A DNA stretch of 64,000 bases from positions 13,072,199 through 13,136,198 of the forward strand of contig OZ036002.1 of assembly GCA_964035015.1 (NCBI GenBank), read 5' to 3'. Source of the stretch: Corallium rubrum. Its lineage: Eukaryota; Cnidaria; Anthozoa; Scleralcyonacea; Coralliidae. Within the stretch, counting starts at the first letter, position 1, and the number at the start of each line of letters is the position of its first letter. The notes beneath the pieces were generated by a model that made no database searches, had not been told where the DNA came from, and saw only the letters and a list, made by a program, of their open reading frames with translations. This document shows positions 10,776 through 21,656 of the stretch, piece by piece. Position numbers and translations under genes: made by a program.

Positions 10776-13288
10776 TAGACCTTTTCACCAATAGCGGCGC
10801 CATCTTGATTCGCAATGCATTATGGTCTATCCAGGGTATAAGCTTCACTTGCAGGCGAAATGGCCGCCACGAAGCGAACATTTTACTTGTGAGAAGAATT
10901 GATTCTTTTTAGTTTTAGGCACATTTTTTGTAGCGCAGGAGAATTTCGAAAAGGGCAATGTATTTGTGGGACTAAATAGAACGTTGTGTGCCAAAGACAG
11001 CGAAATCAGAGCAGAAATGGACGAGAAAATTGCTATAGAGCTATTGAAAGAGTGAAGAATATGCTAATAAATACGTTCCCGAAGGGAGGTTCTTCTCGAC
11101 GTTTTCAGGTGAGTAAGCTTAGTGAACATCGGACAGCTCATCATTTTGCCTCAAAAACATGTGTGTGTTGTTGTTCTATCGCGATCTCGTATTTTCTGAA
11201 TTACCAAAGTGTTGTGTAATGATTTTTTCGTTTGTTGAAATTGACAACTTTTGGCGATGATGTCTGTCATTCGTTCGATTCAGCATGTCCTCTCTGAAGA
11301 CAATGTTTTTAAAGAGTCTTTAAATTTTTTGGCGCGGAAACAACCCGGTTTTATCGGCAACGGCACTGGTACTTTGTAAAAACACCAAGAAGAAAGCACT
11401 TTTGCCTGACTTTCTACTGTTTTTCTTTTCTGTTTCCTTTGTTGTATCCTGTCAAATAAACCAGCAGATTCTAGAAATATTGTAGGCTGTAAGTATATAT
11501 TCATAACTATATTATTCGTTTAAAACCTTGAAAATTTACCGAGTTTTGTTGCTGTGTTGTAGTCAACAAGCTTTGTAAAACACAGGGGTGGTGCCACTGA
11601 GGCAGAGGGGGGCAGGGGTGCTACACCCCCTGTTAGGGAACCATAGACCTCCAGGCCCCATCAGGGAAAACTTGCCAATTTGTCAGGGAATCTGAAAATG
11701 TCTTGAATGTCTAGAATAGCTTTTTACAAATTATCTGTGTCTCTACAGGAGTTTTATTTCACTATTAAAGCATTACATAGCTGACCGGGTAAGTGCCCTC
11801 CCCCCCTTGGGTGCTTACATGAGCAGTGGGTGCTTACTGTACATGAGCAAAATGTGCCTTACGTGAAAAACTGATTTTACAGTATAAAGTCAACACAACA
11901 CTCTGAATATATGACAACAAACAAAACCATATTGAAACAAACACAACTATAATACAAAATATGAATTTAAAAATATGCATTTATATGGACCATATAAAAG
12001 TCTTTTGATCATTTTCATCAAACCCATCAAAGTCTGAATCTGAGTCCAAGCCAAACAATATGTCTCCTGGGTCATCTTTGGCAATAGGTCATTTGTCAAT
12101 AGGTCATCTTTGCCTAAATTATGCAGGAAAGTTGCCTGAAACGAGATCGTCTTTGGTCCCTTTGTGAAGATGTGGTCAGTTGTACTGTGAGAATGTTTAA
12201 AAATAGCCTGGAAAATTACTTTTTCCTTAAACAGGGGGGTGAGTGCTTGCTTCAAGATGGGTGCTTACCTGGTCAACTGCAGTAATTACTTGTCTGGCTT
12301 AATCAGTTAAAAAGTTCTTTGATTCCCTGACAAATTGGTAAGTTTTCCCCGACGGGGCCAGTTTTCCCCAATGGGGCCTGGAGGGCTATGGTTCCCAGCA
12401 CTCCTGCCCCCCCTGTGCACCCCTGTACTATGGTTATAGCACCCCTGTCCCCCTCTGCCTCAGTGGCACCACCCCTGTGTTTTACAAAGCTTGTTGACTA
12501 CAACACAGCAACAAAACTCGGTAACTTTTCAAGGTTTTAAATGAATAATATAGTTATGAATATATATTTACAGCCTACAATAGTTCTAGAACCTGCTGGT
12601 TTATTTGACAGGATATGAACTGACCACAACAAAGGAAACAGAAAAGAAAAACAGTAGAAAGTCAGGCAAAAGTGCTTTCTTCTTGGCGTTTTTACAAAGT
12701 GCCAGTGCCGTTGCCGATAAAACCGGGTTGTTTCCGCGCCAAAAAATTTAAAGACTCTTTAAAAACATTGTCTTCAGAGAGGACATGCTGAATCGAACGA
12801 ATGACAGACATCATCGCCAAAAGTTGTCAATTTCAACAAACGAAAAAATCATTACACAACACTTTGGTAATTCAGAAAATACGAGATCGCGATAGAACAA
12901 CAACACACACATGTTTATGAGGCAAAATGATGAGCTGTCCGATGTTCACTAAGCTTACTCACCTGAAAACGTCGAGAAGAACCTCCCTTCGGGAACGTAT
13001 TTATTAGCATATTCTTCACTCTTTCAATAGCTCTATAGCAATTTTCTCGTCCATTTCTGCTCTGATTTCGCTGTCTTTGGCACACAACGTTCTATATAGT
13101 CCCACAAATACATTGCCCTTTTCGAAATTCTCCTGCGCTACAAAAAATGTGCCTAAAATAATCAATTCTTCTCACAAGTAAAATGCTCGCTTCGTGGCGG
13201 CCATTTCGCCTGCAAGTGAAGCTTATACCCTGGATAGACCATAATGCATTGCGAATCAAGATGGCGCCGCTATTGGTGAAAAGGTCTA
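10776..13288. mobile_element. 2.5-kb near-perfect palindrome (foldback element)
   Basis: The left arm from 10776 (tagaccttttcaccaatagc) is inverted almost base for base in the right arm ending at 13288. The arms are about 800-850 bp and the centre is a hAT-like element (11583-12477). Copies B (about 22801) and C (about 50305) lack the insert and read straight through 'ttcaattcaattgagta'. The duplicated target is 2 bp at most. The arms hold no recognisable transposase, so the family is unassigned. Confidence 0.85.
11583..12477. mobile_element. hAT-like element at the palindrome centre
   Basis: The inverted ends are caggggtggtgccact and agtggcaccacccctg. Interior blocks ('aatttgtcagggaatc') match the element at 45107-45608. 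The minus strand has a short acidic frame (about 12000-12060), which may be a coding relic. The 8 bp outside each end are inverted (gtaaaaca, tgttttac), not direct, so there is no normal target duplication. Confidence 0.7.
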
Positions 13289-15462
13289 TTGAGTATTAAT
13301 TACATAGCCCAGTAACATACACGAATGGGTGCAAGCCTGAAATATTATTTTGGCCACTAGTACAGAAAATATAATTGTTCCTCAAAAGTTCGTCCTTCGA
13401 AAAGAAGTAAAGTCCCAAACACACTAAAACATTTTAGCACCATCTTAAAACAGTACATGGCGACAAAGCATACTCAAGTAACTACCGTTTTATGCAAAAC
13501 GATGTTATACGTTGTGTTTGGCAGTTTGCGATTATTGAAAAGTTGTGAGCTGTTTCAATATACAGTAAGGACTGATCTGCATGTTAAACCTCCAGAATCA
13601 GAATAAGTGTATCCATTCCTGCGAATACTGAGTCACTTCTTGTGGTTGTTGTCTGACGTTTCAAAATTAGTTACAGATTTATAAAGAATCCTAATCTTCA
13701 AGTAAAGATGTAGACAATCAAATGGACGGATTTGATATCGTTCAGACAGACGTATCCTCCAATTAGTTACCAGTTAGCAGTGCAGCGATGGCAGTTCACA
13801 ATGGCGATTAAAAGCTGGGGAAAATGTTGTATGCAGGTTCCATGTTGAAGATTTCATCTTTAAAAATATGGAAAATAACTGAAGTTTAATCCTCAATTGG
13901 TAGGCTGTGAGTCCGCGCACTGAGCATGCAGTCAGCACTTAAAAGTTCTTAACATCCAGATTTTTCCCAAAGTGAAGTCATGTCCCACTCGTGGAAGCAT
14001 CAATCGATAAGAGCAATAAAGGATACAAAGGATACTGCATGTAACCAAATTTTGAAGCAACACAATCCTGTCATACACCTGTTTACAATTATTGAGGGTA
14101 TGTGTTAAACCTCCAGAATAAGAGTGATTCAGTGTTTGTATCCATTCCTGCGAATACGTCACTTGATTGTAGTTGTGGTCTGGCATTGATGGTTTCATAA
14201 TTAGTTAGATCTCTAAAGCATCATAGTTTTGAAGCAATGCTGTAGCCAACCAAAATAAGGGAAAACATCGGAGATAAAATCTACAGTCAGACTTTGATCG
14301 TTCTGACAGACGTTTGTCCAATTAGTTACCAGTTATAGCAGTACATGAAGTGATGACAGTTCAGAATGGAAATTCAAAGCTGGGCAAAATGTTGTATGGA
14401 GGTTCCATGTTGAAGACTTTATTTATTTGAAAATATGGAAAATAGCTGAAGTTTAATCCTCAGTTGGTAGCCTGCATGTGAGCACTGCTCACTGAACAGT
14501 CAGCATCTAAAGTTCTTAACATCCAGATTTTTCCAAAATGAAGTCATGTCCCCCTCGTGGAGGTATAAATTGTTTATTGATAAGGGCATTAGAAATTAAA
14601 CCAGAAACAAGACATCTTGACAACTTAGAAAGCTTTGCACATGTTGATTGTTGATCGTCATACACACACGTAGCAAACCATCAGTTCATTAATAATTCAT
14701 CGATATTTCGCTTGTCGATTTCTGGTCTCCGTTAAAGGCATATATGCTTGGTCTTGTCAGTTAATTCCACTGATTTGGCGAGTTTTTCATACATAAGTAG
14801 CACAGGAATAATATTAACGTACTAAGGTAGACGTAGAGGAATAGACAAATTTCCATGTGTCATAAATGATAAGAATTTTACGTTCCTTGCTTCTTTTGTT
14901 GGCGTAGACAAGAGAGTGCAACTCATCAGCATAAGAAATAACTTTTCCTTAAAGAACGCGACAGATGACCCATTGGCGAGGCTGCTATCACTGAACAGTT
15001 ACCATGTAACAGAACTATACTGATCCCAGTTCCTCAGGTTATTTAAGTTCCACAGACTGGTTAATGCAATGACCACCGTGTGTAGTTACAATCCATTATC
15101 ATCCATTATGTAACTGTTTTTGTACAATGTTGTCAGCAATGAAGAGATCGACTTCAAATCACAGAATGATTGTCCAAAGTAAACCAACACCTGGTTTCAA
15201 TGGAAGTATAGTGGAACAGCTCAAATCAACTTAGTCAGTTAATCGGAAACATTGTCATGTATTGCTTAAAATCCTAGACGCAGAAATGTCCTATCGTGGA
15301 AAAAGTGGAACTTTAACCATGGTAAAGTATTTGTTGTGAGCAAATCCTTATTATTAGAATTTCAATGAAAAGACAATCTCGAAGTTTAATTTTACAAGAA
15401 TGAACCTTGGGTAGCAACTTCCAAAAAGAAAACGATTTTATATGTATAGATTACATAAAAAC
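13289..15462. other. Copy-A flank with an internal tandem duplication, no gene
   Basis: 13590-14000 and 14105-14563 are diverged direct copies (shared blocks: gttaccagtta, caaagctggg, gttccatgttgaaga, aacatccagattttt). Copies B and C have this block once. A frame starting at 15130 (MLSAMKRSTSNHRM) is conserved with 24174 but stops early here. Confidence 0.65.
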
Positions 15463-15600
15463 AAGAATTTGTGGTAACATCACTTTTTTATTTGATTGCT
15501 GTAAGCTTTCGACCTGTTGACTCAGGCCTTCATCTGTGCAAATGTGAACATTCGAAATCTCAGCAATCAATAATAGATGTGGGGTTACCACAGATTCTCG
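15463..15600 (-). ncRNA. Decayed hammerhead-like hairpin (copy A)
   Basis: The outer stem is agaatttgtggtaaca with its complement, imperfect here. The minus-strand core reads CAGATGA (the U of CUGA is lost), then GGCCTGAGTCAACAGGTC and GAAAGCTT. GATTGCTG and CAGCAATC pair as an extra stem. The core mutation predicts little or no activity. Confidence 0.5.
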
Positions 15601-16148
15601 CTTCTCTTACAATTTGCCACCATGCAAACATTCAAAGAATGGCGACCATTTGATCAATTCTCGCTGCTCAGCATTCAAAAGGTGCATGATCTGTACGTTA
15701 AGAGACCGGTACACATTTTGTTCGGTGTCTTTAATTTTAATTTACACCGTTTGTGTTGTTCAATGAAAGAGAACTTCGTAATCGCTCTATAATTGTAAAG
15801 GAAATATTTCTGATAAAATTTTCAAACCAAATTTCGCTACCAGCTCAAATTGCACAGACCACTAAACGTATATGAACAGCGAGAAAAACGGTTGATAACC
15901 TTTGAGTCTAGTTTCCGCGTAAACTTTAGTCGTATAACAACAACAAAGCATTATTATACAAAGCAAGCATATTTTATTTTATTTGAAACGATTATTATTA
16001 AATTTAGTATTTTCTGTTCAAATACGCCGAAACTGAGAACGTTACAACGATTTGAAAGTCTGAGTGGATTTACAACGCACGAGGATCTTGAAATTCCAGT
16101 AAAATCCGACGTCATTCAAACAAATTAATTTGCTTATTTCAAAAGTCG

Positions 16149-16477
16149 TAAAGGTGAAGTAATACGAGCAACAAACTGCTGCAACATTGTTGCGTTGCAA
16201 GTTGAAAAGCGTTGTTGTACGTATTGCCTTAAACATTGTCACGCAGCAAAATTTTGTTGTTGCAAGTTGAATCAGCATCTTGCAGCAAGTAGAACTGGAG
16301 TCTACTTTTTTCAACAATTTTTTTCAACTTGCAACAAAATCACTGTTGCTTGTTGCGTGACAATGTTTAAGGTCGACATTAATACGTGCAACAATGCTTT
16401 TCAATTTGCAACAAACTTACGAAACAAAGTGGCGTTGAAAGTTGGAGAAAAATGTTGCACGTATTACCTCACCTTAA
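16149..16477. mobile_element. Foldback miniature element, copy A of three
   Basis: The ends are taaaggtgaagtaatacg and gtattacctcaccttaa. The interior is rich in ttgcaac/gttgcaa in both orientations. It also occurs at 25423-25734 and 53152-53476, so it predates the duplication. Confidence 0.8.
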
Positions 16478-16567
16478 AATTATACTTCCGATTAGCGAAA
16501 TAACCTATTTTCCCCATAGAACCGCCACAACGCATTGCTGATGCTTCAATAATATCTCCTTTTGCAT

Positions 16568-16655
16568 GTTTGTTTGTTTGTTTGTTTGTTTGTTTGTTTG
16601 TTTGTTTGTTTGTTTGTTTGTTTGTTTGTTTGTTTGTTTGTTTGTTTATGTTTAT
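16568..16655. repeat. (TTTG)n microsatellite, copy A
   Basis: About 20 repeats. The matching tract is only a few units in copy B (25846) and about 265 bp in copy C (53568). Confidence 0.97.
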
Positions 16656-17082
16656 GTGTATGTTTGTTTGTCTATCAATCTGTTTGTAAATCAATTCACT
16701 AATATATCTCAAAAAGTCGATTTTGATGTAACATTTTGGAAGGGTTAGCCACAGACCAAGGACCATTAACCCGTTAATATGAATTCCAGTCGAATAAGGT
16801 TGAAAATTGGAAGAAAATCTCAAAAAAGAAATTGACCGCAAGATTCTCCGCGTTTAAGAAATGAATAAAAAATGCTTGATTGCGCTTATTATCCTTATAT
16901 TTTGCAAACTTGTAACTGGATATTTACTACAACATAAATTAACAATTAACAATGGACGTAACACTTTCCTTGTTTATAGAATAATTCAAGCGATGGTGGA
17001 CTAAGAGGTATCCAAAGTTAGCTTGTCTCTTTTTCTTGAATAACGGTAGGAGCGCAATCAAGCATTTTATCATACATGTACA

Positions 17083-17284
17083 TGCACTGCAAATCCAAAA
17101 AAACTTGTTTTAAGAAAAAAAATAAATCTTGTTTTAAGATTTTCTTGTCCCGTCTATATAATAATCTTGCTGGTTTTTCTTGACAAGATATTTACTTTAA
17201 AAACAAGATTAAATATCTTAAAACAAGAAATAGAATCTTAAAATAAGAAAATTTATCTCGACAAGATTTAGAGATTTTGCAGTG
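17083..17284. mobile_element. Miniature element with CACTGCAAA ends
   Basis: It begins cactgcaaatcc and ends gattttgcagtg. Inside, cttgttttaag and cttaaaacaag form an inverted repeat. Copies are at about 26297-26492 and 54248-54443. The superfamily is uncertain. Confidence 0.65.
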
Positions 17285-17351
17285 TGTATATAGGCCTGGG
17301 AACGAGTTGGCTCGTCTCCGAAACATTCCCTAATAATCCGCTGGAGGAGAT

Positions 17352-19058
17352 AATCTGACCGTGGCCCACAATCTAGGGGGGTCCGGGGGCATGCCCCCCC
17401 GGAAAATTTTGAAAATTAGAGTCTCTGAAAACGCATTTCCTGCATTTTGAGAGAGATCTAGAGTCGTATTGTAGGATCGTTTTATACATGTTTTTCACCG
17501 AGATCTTTGTATAAATTTTACTCAAATCAAACTTTTTCTTTTCTCTTTAAGTTCAAGCCAAGATCTTCTAATTATTCAATAAAATGTTTAGGAGTAATTG
17601 ATCCAATATGAATCGTAATGTATGTTTAACGAGTTTTGTGTGACATATAAACTAACCAATCAAGCAGCTGGGTATCCTTTAGGCTCGGTTTCCAGCCTTA
17701 TTTCGGGCTGCGACCCGCCCCGTAAAGTCCCGCGAGTCGAGATAAGGCTGGAAATCGAGCCTAGGTATCCTTTGGCCATTATTTAGAATGCTATTGAGTA
17801 TTCTGTCTAATGCTAGCCAATTTTTACTTGAAACAAGAATAATCAAAGCAACCCTGCTAGTGTAATATTAATATTAACAATTTATAGGTATCAGCTAGCA
17901 TTTGTCAGACTCCAGATCAGGAAATGGAGTCCCTTTACGTTTTATACTGTCTTTCGGACTCTTTCCCTCGATAAAGCGAGAATAACAACAATGGAGTTGA
18001 TGAGAGCCAGAAGATGTAAACTGAGTTGGTAAATAGATTCGTAAATATCGTCGCTCTATACAGTCTGTCAAACGATTAAGAGAGTGTTAAATCCCGCGAC
18101 TGACAAGTCTCCGAGTCTTGCAGATAATATTTCAAAGTTGAACCATGATAGAAATGCTGTGTTTCAGTCGATGAGAATTATATTAATAAATAATGTAATG
18201 AGAGAGAGAGAGGTCGCGGCTCTCGGTTTGATCTCATGCTTGTTCTTCAATTTGGTCAATGCTTTAAAGATTTATCATAGTCTGAGTATAAACACCACAG
18301 TCTTATTATAGTAATTAGCGTCTGACGATCAACAATTTTAGTAGAGAGGAACTCGTGCTATAAATAAAGACACCAAACAAACCAACATCTCTTCCTTAAT
18401 TTTCTTGTGAACTTACCATCTAGTATTTCGACTATCTGTCACAGGCACAATCATTGTCCCTCCATACGCGCAGCCATTCTTTAATATCATTCTGAAGAAC
18501 TCCGGTCAAGACCTGACCGGTCAAGACAGACTGACGTGCACTACCGAGTACCGGAGCCGACGAATTTGATTGCATTATTTCGCAATAAAATTGTAACAAG
18601 ATATGGCAAGGGTGGCTGACCGTGGCTCCCGCCAAATTCAGCCACTCTATTCTGGCTCTCTGATTGGTTTGCACCCCTTAATAGTCCGCTGACCGTGGCT
18701 GAATTTAGCAGATCGCTCCGCTGACCGTGGCTGAATTTAGCAGAAGTGTTCTCCAATTTCTTCAGCGAATTCGTAGCACGTTCGGTAACTTTTTCGGCCA
18801 CTCTCGCCACATTCTCGGACTTCTAACTACCTGAGACCGATTGCTGTGCAACGGATTGTCAAAGATGCGAAAATCCGCTGCTATTTTGACAATCGGTTTA
18901 GTATTTTTACGGTGGCTAATATCGTTCTTACGTTAACTATCCTTTTGTTATTAATAGTTTTTTTATTTTTGAAATATCAATTATATTATTTAATTTGGAA
19001 TAATTAGGAAAATCTGACCGTGGCTCAAGCCACGCTCGCACCCCTCTAGATCCGCCCC
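17352..19058. mobile_element. hAT-derived mosaic at the A/B junction
   Basis: The right end on the minus strand reads caggggcggatctagagggg, a hAT-type terminus. The left part carries a gggggcatgccccccc palindrome also seen in other hAT relics here. 'ctgaccgtggc' occurs five times (about 17352, 18618, 18690, 18720, 19013), including a 30-bp direct duplication. No transposase frame is seen. It replaces the material expected between copy A and copy B. Confidence 0.55.
17680..17763. mobile_element. 84-bp Mutator-like miniature element with 9-bp target duplication
   Basis: It is a hairpin with ends taggctcggtttccagcc and ggctggaaatcgagccta. The direct repeat ggtatcctt lies on both sides (17671-17679, 17764-17772). 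A 9-bp duplication fits Mutator-like elements. Confidence 0.75.
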
Positions 19059-19059
19059 T

Positions 19060-20470
19060 GACAAGAAATACAGTAGCTTACCTTTATTAATGGCCAAAAA
19101 AATGTCGTGAATCGTTTTAAACACGGAGCGACTGCATAAGTACTGGCTGAGGTACTCAGCCAATCCCGCCCAAACGCATCTGATTGGTCCACACAGCTAA
19201 AATTACTTCCGGCCTTACAGAGGAACTTTAAGACTGAAGAGTGGAGCTTTTGTGAGACTTGTTTACTGTTTTTAAATTAAACTTGCCGCTTTCCAAACGT
19301 CGAATTTGTCTTTTTCAAGTGTAACACATCATTTTGAGTAGAAAGACGGAAAAATTACGCTTCCAATACGTCGAAACAAAACTAAGGTGAGGAAAAACCG
19401 TACGAAAAAGACCAAGCGTCTCACCATTTTTCTTGTTGAATGCAGATGTCTGTATTCTTTGCTTATTCATTCATATCTTCCATCCTTGTAATTATAAGAC
19501 CCTTTTATATACACCAAGAATGTTGATAATGAATATCTCCATGTAGATGTCTGAACATCATCTCACTTTCCAACGACGACAACTTTGTTTTTGCACGACC
19601 GGCCGTACATGTTGTCTGGAAAGCCAGACAAATGACTACTAAAAAGTTCTCAATTTGTGATATATTGACTTGCAAAGTTAATATAATAAACTATTTATTG
19701 TCTTCGTTTAAATGGGCTGTTTTAGTTAAATATCAAAGTCTTGTCTTTTATGTGGAACTCTATTTTAAACAACGGCGAAAGACAAAGCAGTCAACGTGAC
19801 CTTCAAACATCGTTTGAAAGCAAGGTCATAAATATTTTACAAATTCATTGACCAAACAAATTTAATCACTTCAGAATTGTTTTTATCTAAGACTCTTATG
19901 TTTCTCTTTACAATTTACCTGGTGTATTGAAAGGTAAAAAGGTTATAAATAAAAGATAATTCTCAAAACTTCACCAGCTCACTGACTCGTTGTTGACTTG
20001 ACTGTCGACATTTCAAACTGTCAGTGCGTAGCCGGGGGGGGGCTCCCTTTTATACGCTCGCTCCGTGTTTAAGCCTTTGAAGAGGAGCTCTGGAAGGAGC
20101 ATACTTTTTCGGTCAGCAGTCATCAATTGAGAATTGACAAGTGCTTCATGTTAGGTCCACATAATAGTTTGTACACACATAAGTACACTAGAGAAAAAAT
20201 ATCCAGATTCACATGACATTGTTTTTTAATCCCATGAGGATGAAAAACAATGTGAATCCAGATACTTCTACTCTAATTGTAAACGCACCAGTGAAATCGA
20301 GATTTTCTTCACCAAAAAACCTTAGAATATGTTGTTTAATCGGGTAAAATGCCAAATATTGCCTATTATATATACAATTCGTCATCGGCTTTACCACCAT
20401 TACATGCTCGAGCGAAACACTAGCCGGGAAAAGTTGATATTGCATTTTCGCAACTGGTCCCGGTTTGGTC
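19060..20470. other. Copy-B flank, no gene
   Basis: The ends match 46405-46830 of copy C, but 19120-20050 is extra here and holds no recognisable coding or element ends. The block 'aatgtgaatccagatac' at about 20250 is shared with copy C. Confidence 0.5.
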
Positions 20471-20472
<2 letters not shown>

Positions 20473-20568
<96 letters not shown>

Positions 20569-20570
20569 AC
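20473..20570. repeat. (TA)n microsatellite, copy B
   Basis: Nearly pure TA dinucleotides. The copy-C version is split in two (46832-46902 and 47793-47836) by an insertion. Confidence 0.97.
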
Positions 20571-20610
20571 AATATAATACACAATATATATATATAGATT
20601 TACAATATAT

Positions 20611-20945
20611 ATTTTTTAGTATAAATACGCAGGTGATTATAGAAAATCACGCGCGCTGATTGGTTGAGCTACTTCGGTGTTCGGACTTAGCCTGCGTTTC
20701 GGACTAATCCACTAATCTCGATAATCACCCACAGCGTTTATTCAAAATGGCTGCCAGCCAATTTGTCAATACGACAGAAGAGGAAAATTTAAAGAAAATG
20801 CTGCTCTAAAAGTACGAAAATGTGTATTTATACTAAAACAATTATTCACGTCAGGCTTAGTGAATCTCGGTGAATAATAACCTCGACTTCGTCTCGGTTA
20901 TTATTCACCGATATTCACTGAGCCTTCAGCGAATAATTATTAAAT
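20611..20945. mobile_element. Miniature element with a short start-codon frame (copy B)
   Basis: It contains an inverted hairpin (cggtgaataataacc, ggttattattcaccg) and a frame MAASQFVNTTEEENLKKMLL at 20747-20809, shortened by a stop compared with copy C. It is probably a deletion derivative that kept the 5' end of a transposon gene. Confidence 0.55.
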
Positions 20946-21039
20946 ATTTAAAATATATATACTTACACTCGGGATTTTCCTTAAGACATAAAAAGGTATG
21001 TATGGTAGGGCCGTAACAAGACGAAACCATTTGGGGGGG

Positions 21040-21185
21040 GGGGGGGGCTACTGTGACCGCACTGACTAGGAGGGGGGGCGGAGGCATGCCCCGGGAAATT
21101 TTTGAAATATAGGGTTTCTGAAATAGGATTTCCTGGTTTTTGAGAGTGATTTCCAGCATGTTTAAACCGATAAAAAATTAATCCT
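21040..21185. mobile_element. hAT-end relic
   Basis: A G-rich run is followed by ggcatgccccgggaaat and 'tttcctggtttttgaga'. The same motif order is seen in the hAT element at 37275 and in copy C at about 48220-48340. It is interrupted and inactive. Confidence 0.5.
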
Positions 21186-21429
21186 TCATTGTTAAGGTCT
21201 TAGGATTTTATCTTCTTTATCGCTAAGAGACTTGTAACAACAATCGAACAGCGAAAACGAACACCGGAACCCAACATTAACATGAACGATTGCTGATCAG
21301 TTGAGCCAGAGCAAATTATTATGGTGGTTGTTTACTTAGTTTCTGGTAGTGCCAACCCTAATAACATTACACCTAACTCTAACCCCACCCAACTATTATG
21401 TGGACCTCACATAAAGTAGTTAACGTTCA

Positions 21430-21581
21430 GGCTCTTTTCCACTCATCGCAGAAACTAGTTCGCAACGAACTCACAAAAAGAACTCATGAGAAAACAAACA
21501 CTTCGAGTTGTTTTGAATTAGATGCAAACACTCCCAGCGAGCTTGTTTTTGCGATGACTGGAAAAGAGCCTTTCCGTGTGT
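21430..21581. mobile_element. Miniature element, aggctcttttcc ends (copy B)
   Basis: The inverted ends are aggctcttttccactcatcg and cgatgactggaaaagagcct. Two other copies are in the window (42560-42750, 48610-48757). Confidence 0.8.
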
Positions 21582-21656
21582 TCTCAGGCGTATGTCTGGG
21601 GGGTACTCGCTGGAATTCAGGGTAGGGATCAACCTGCTAAACGAAATCCAGAAGCC

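Larger units (their letters stand above)
6240..17351. repeat. Segmental duplication copy A (gene-less, truncated)
   Basis: The order of blocks matches copy C: 53-bp minisatellite, exon-like block, AT-rich flank, hammerhead-like hairpin, inverted-repeat element, TTTG tract, then a shared end near a block reading cctgggaacgagttggctcg. Similarity stops after 'ggaggagataa' at about 17351. In copies B and C the sequence runs on towards the TPR-CHAT gene. Copy A carries its own insertions (7694-8164, 10776-13288) and an internal duplication (13590-14563). Confidence 0.85.
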
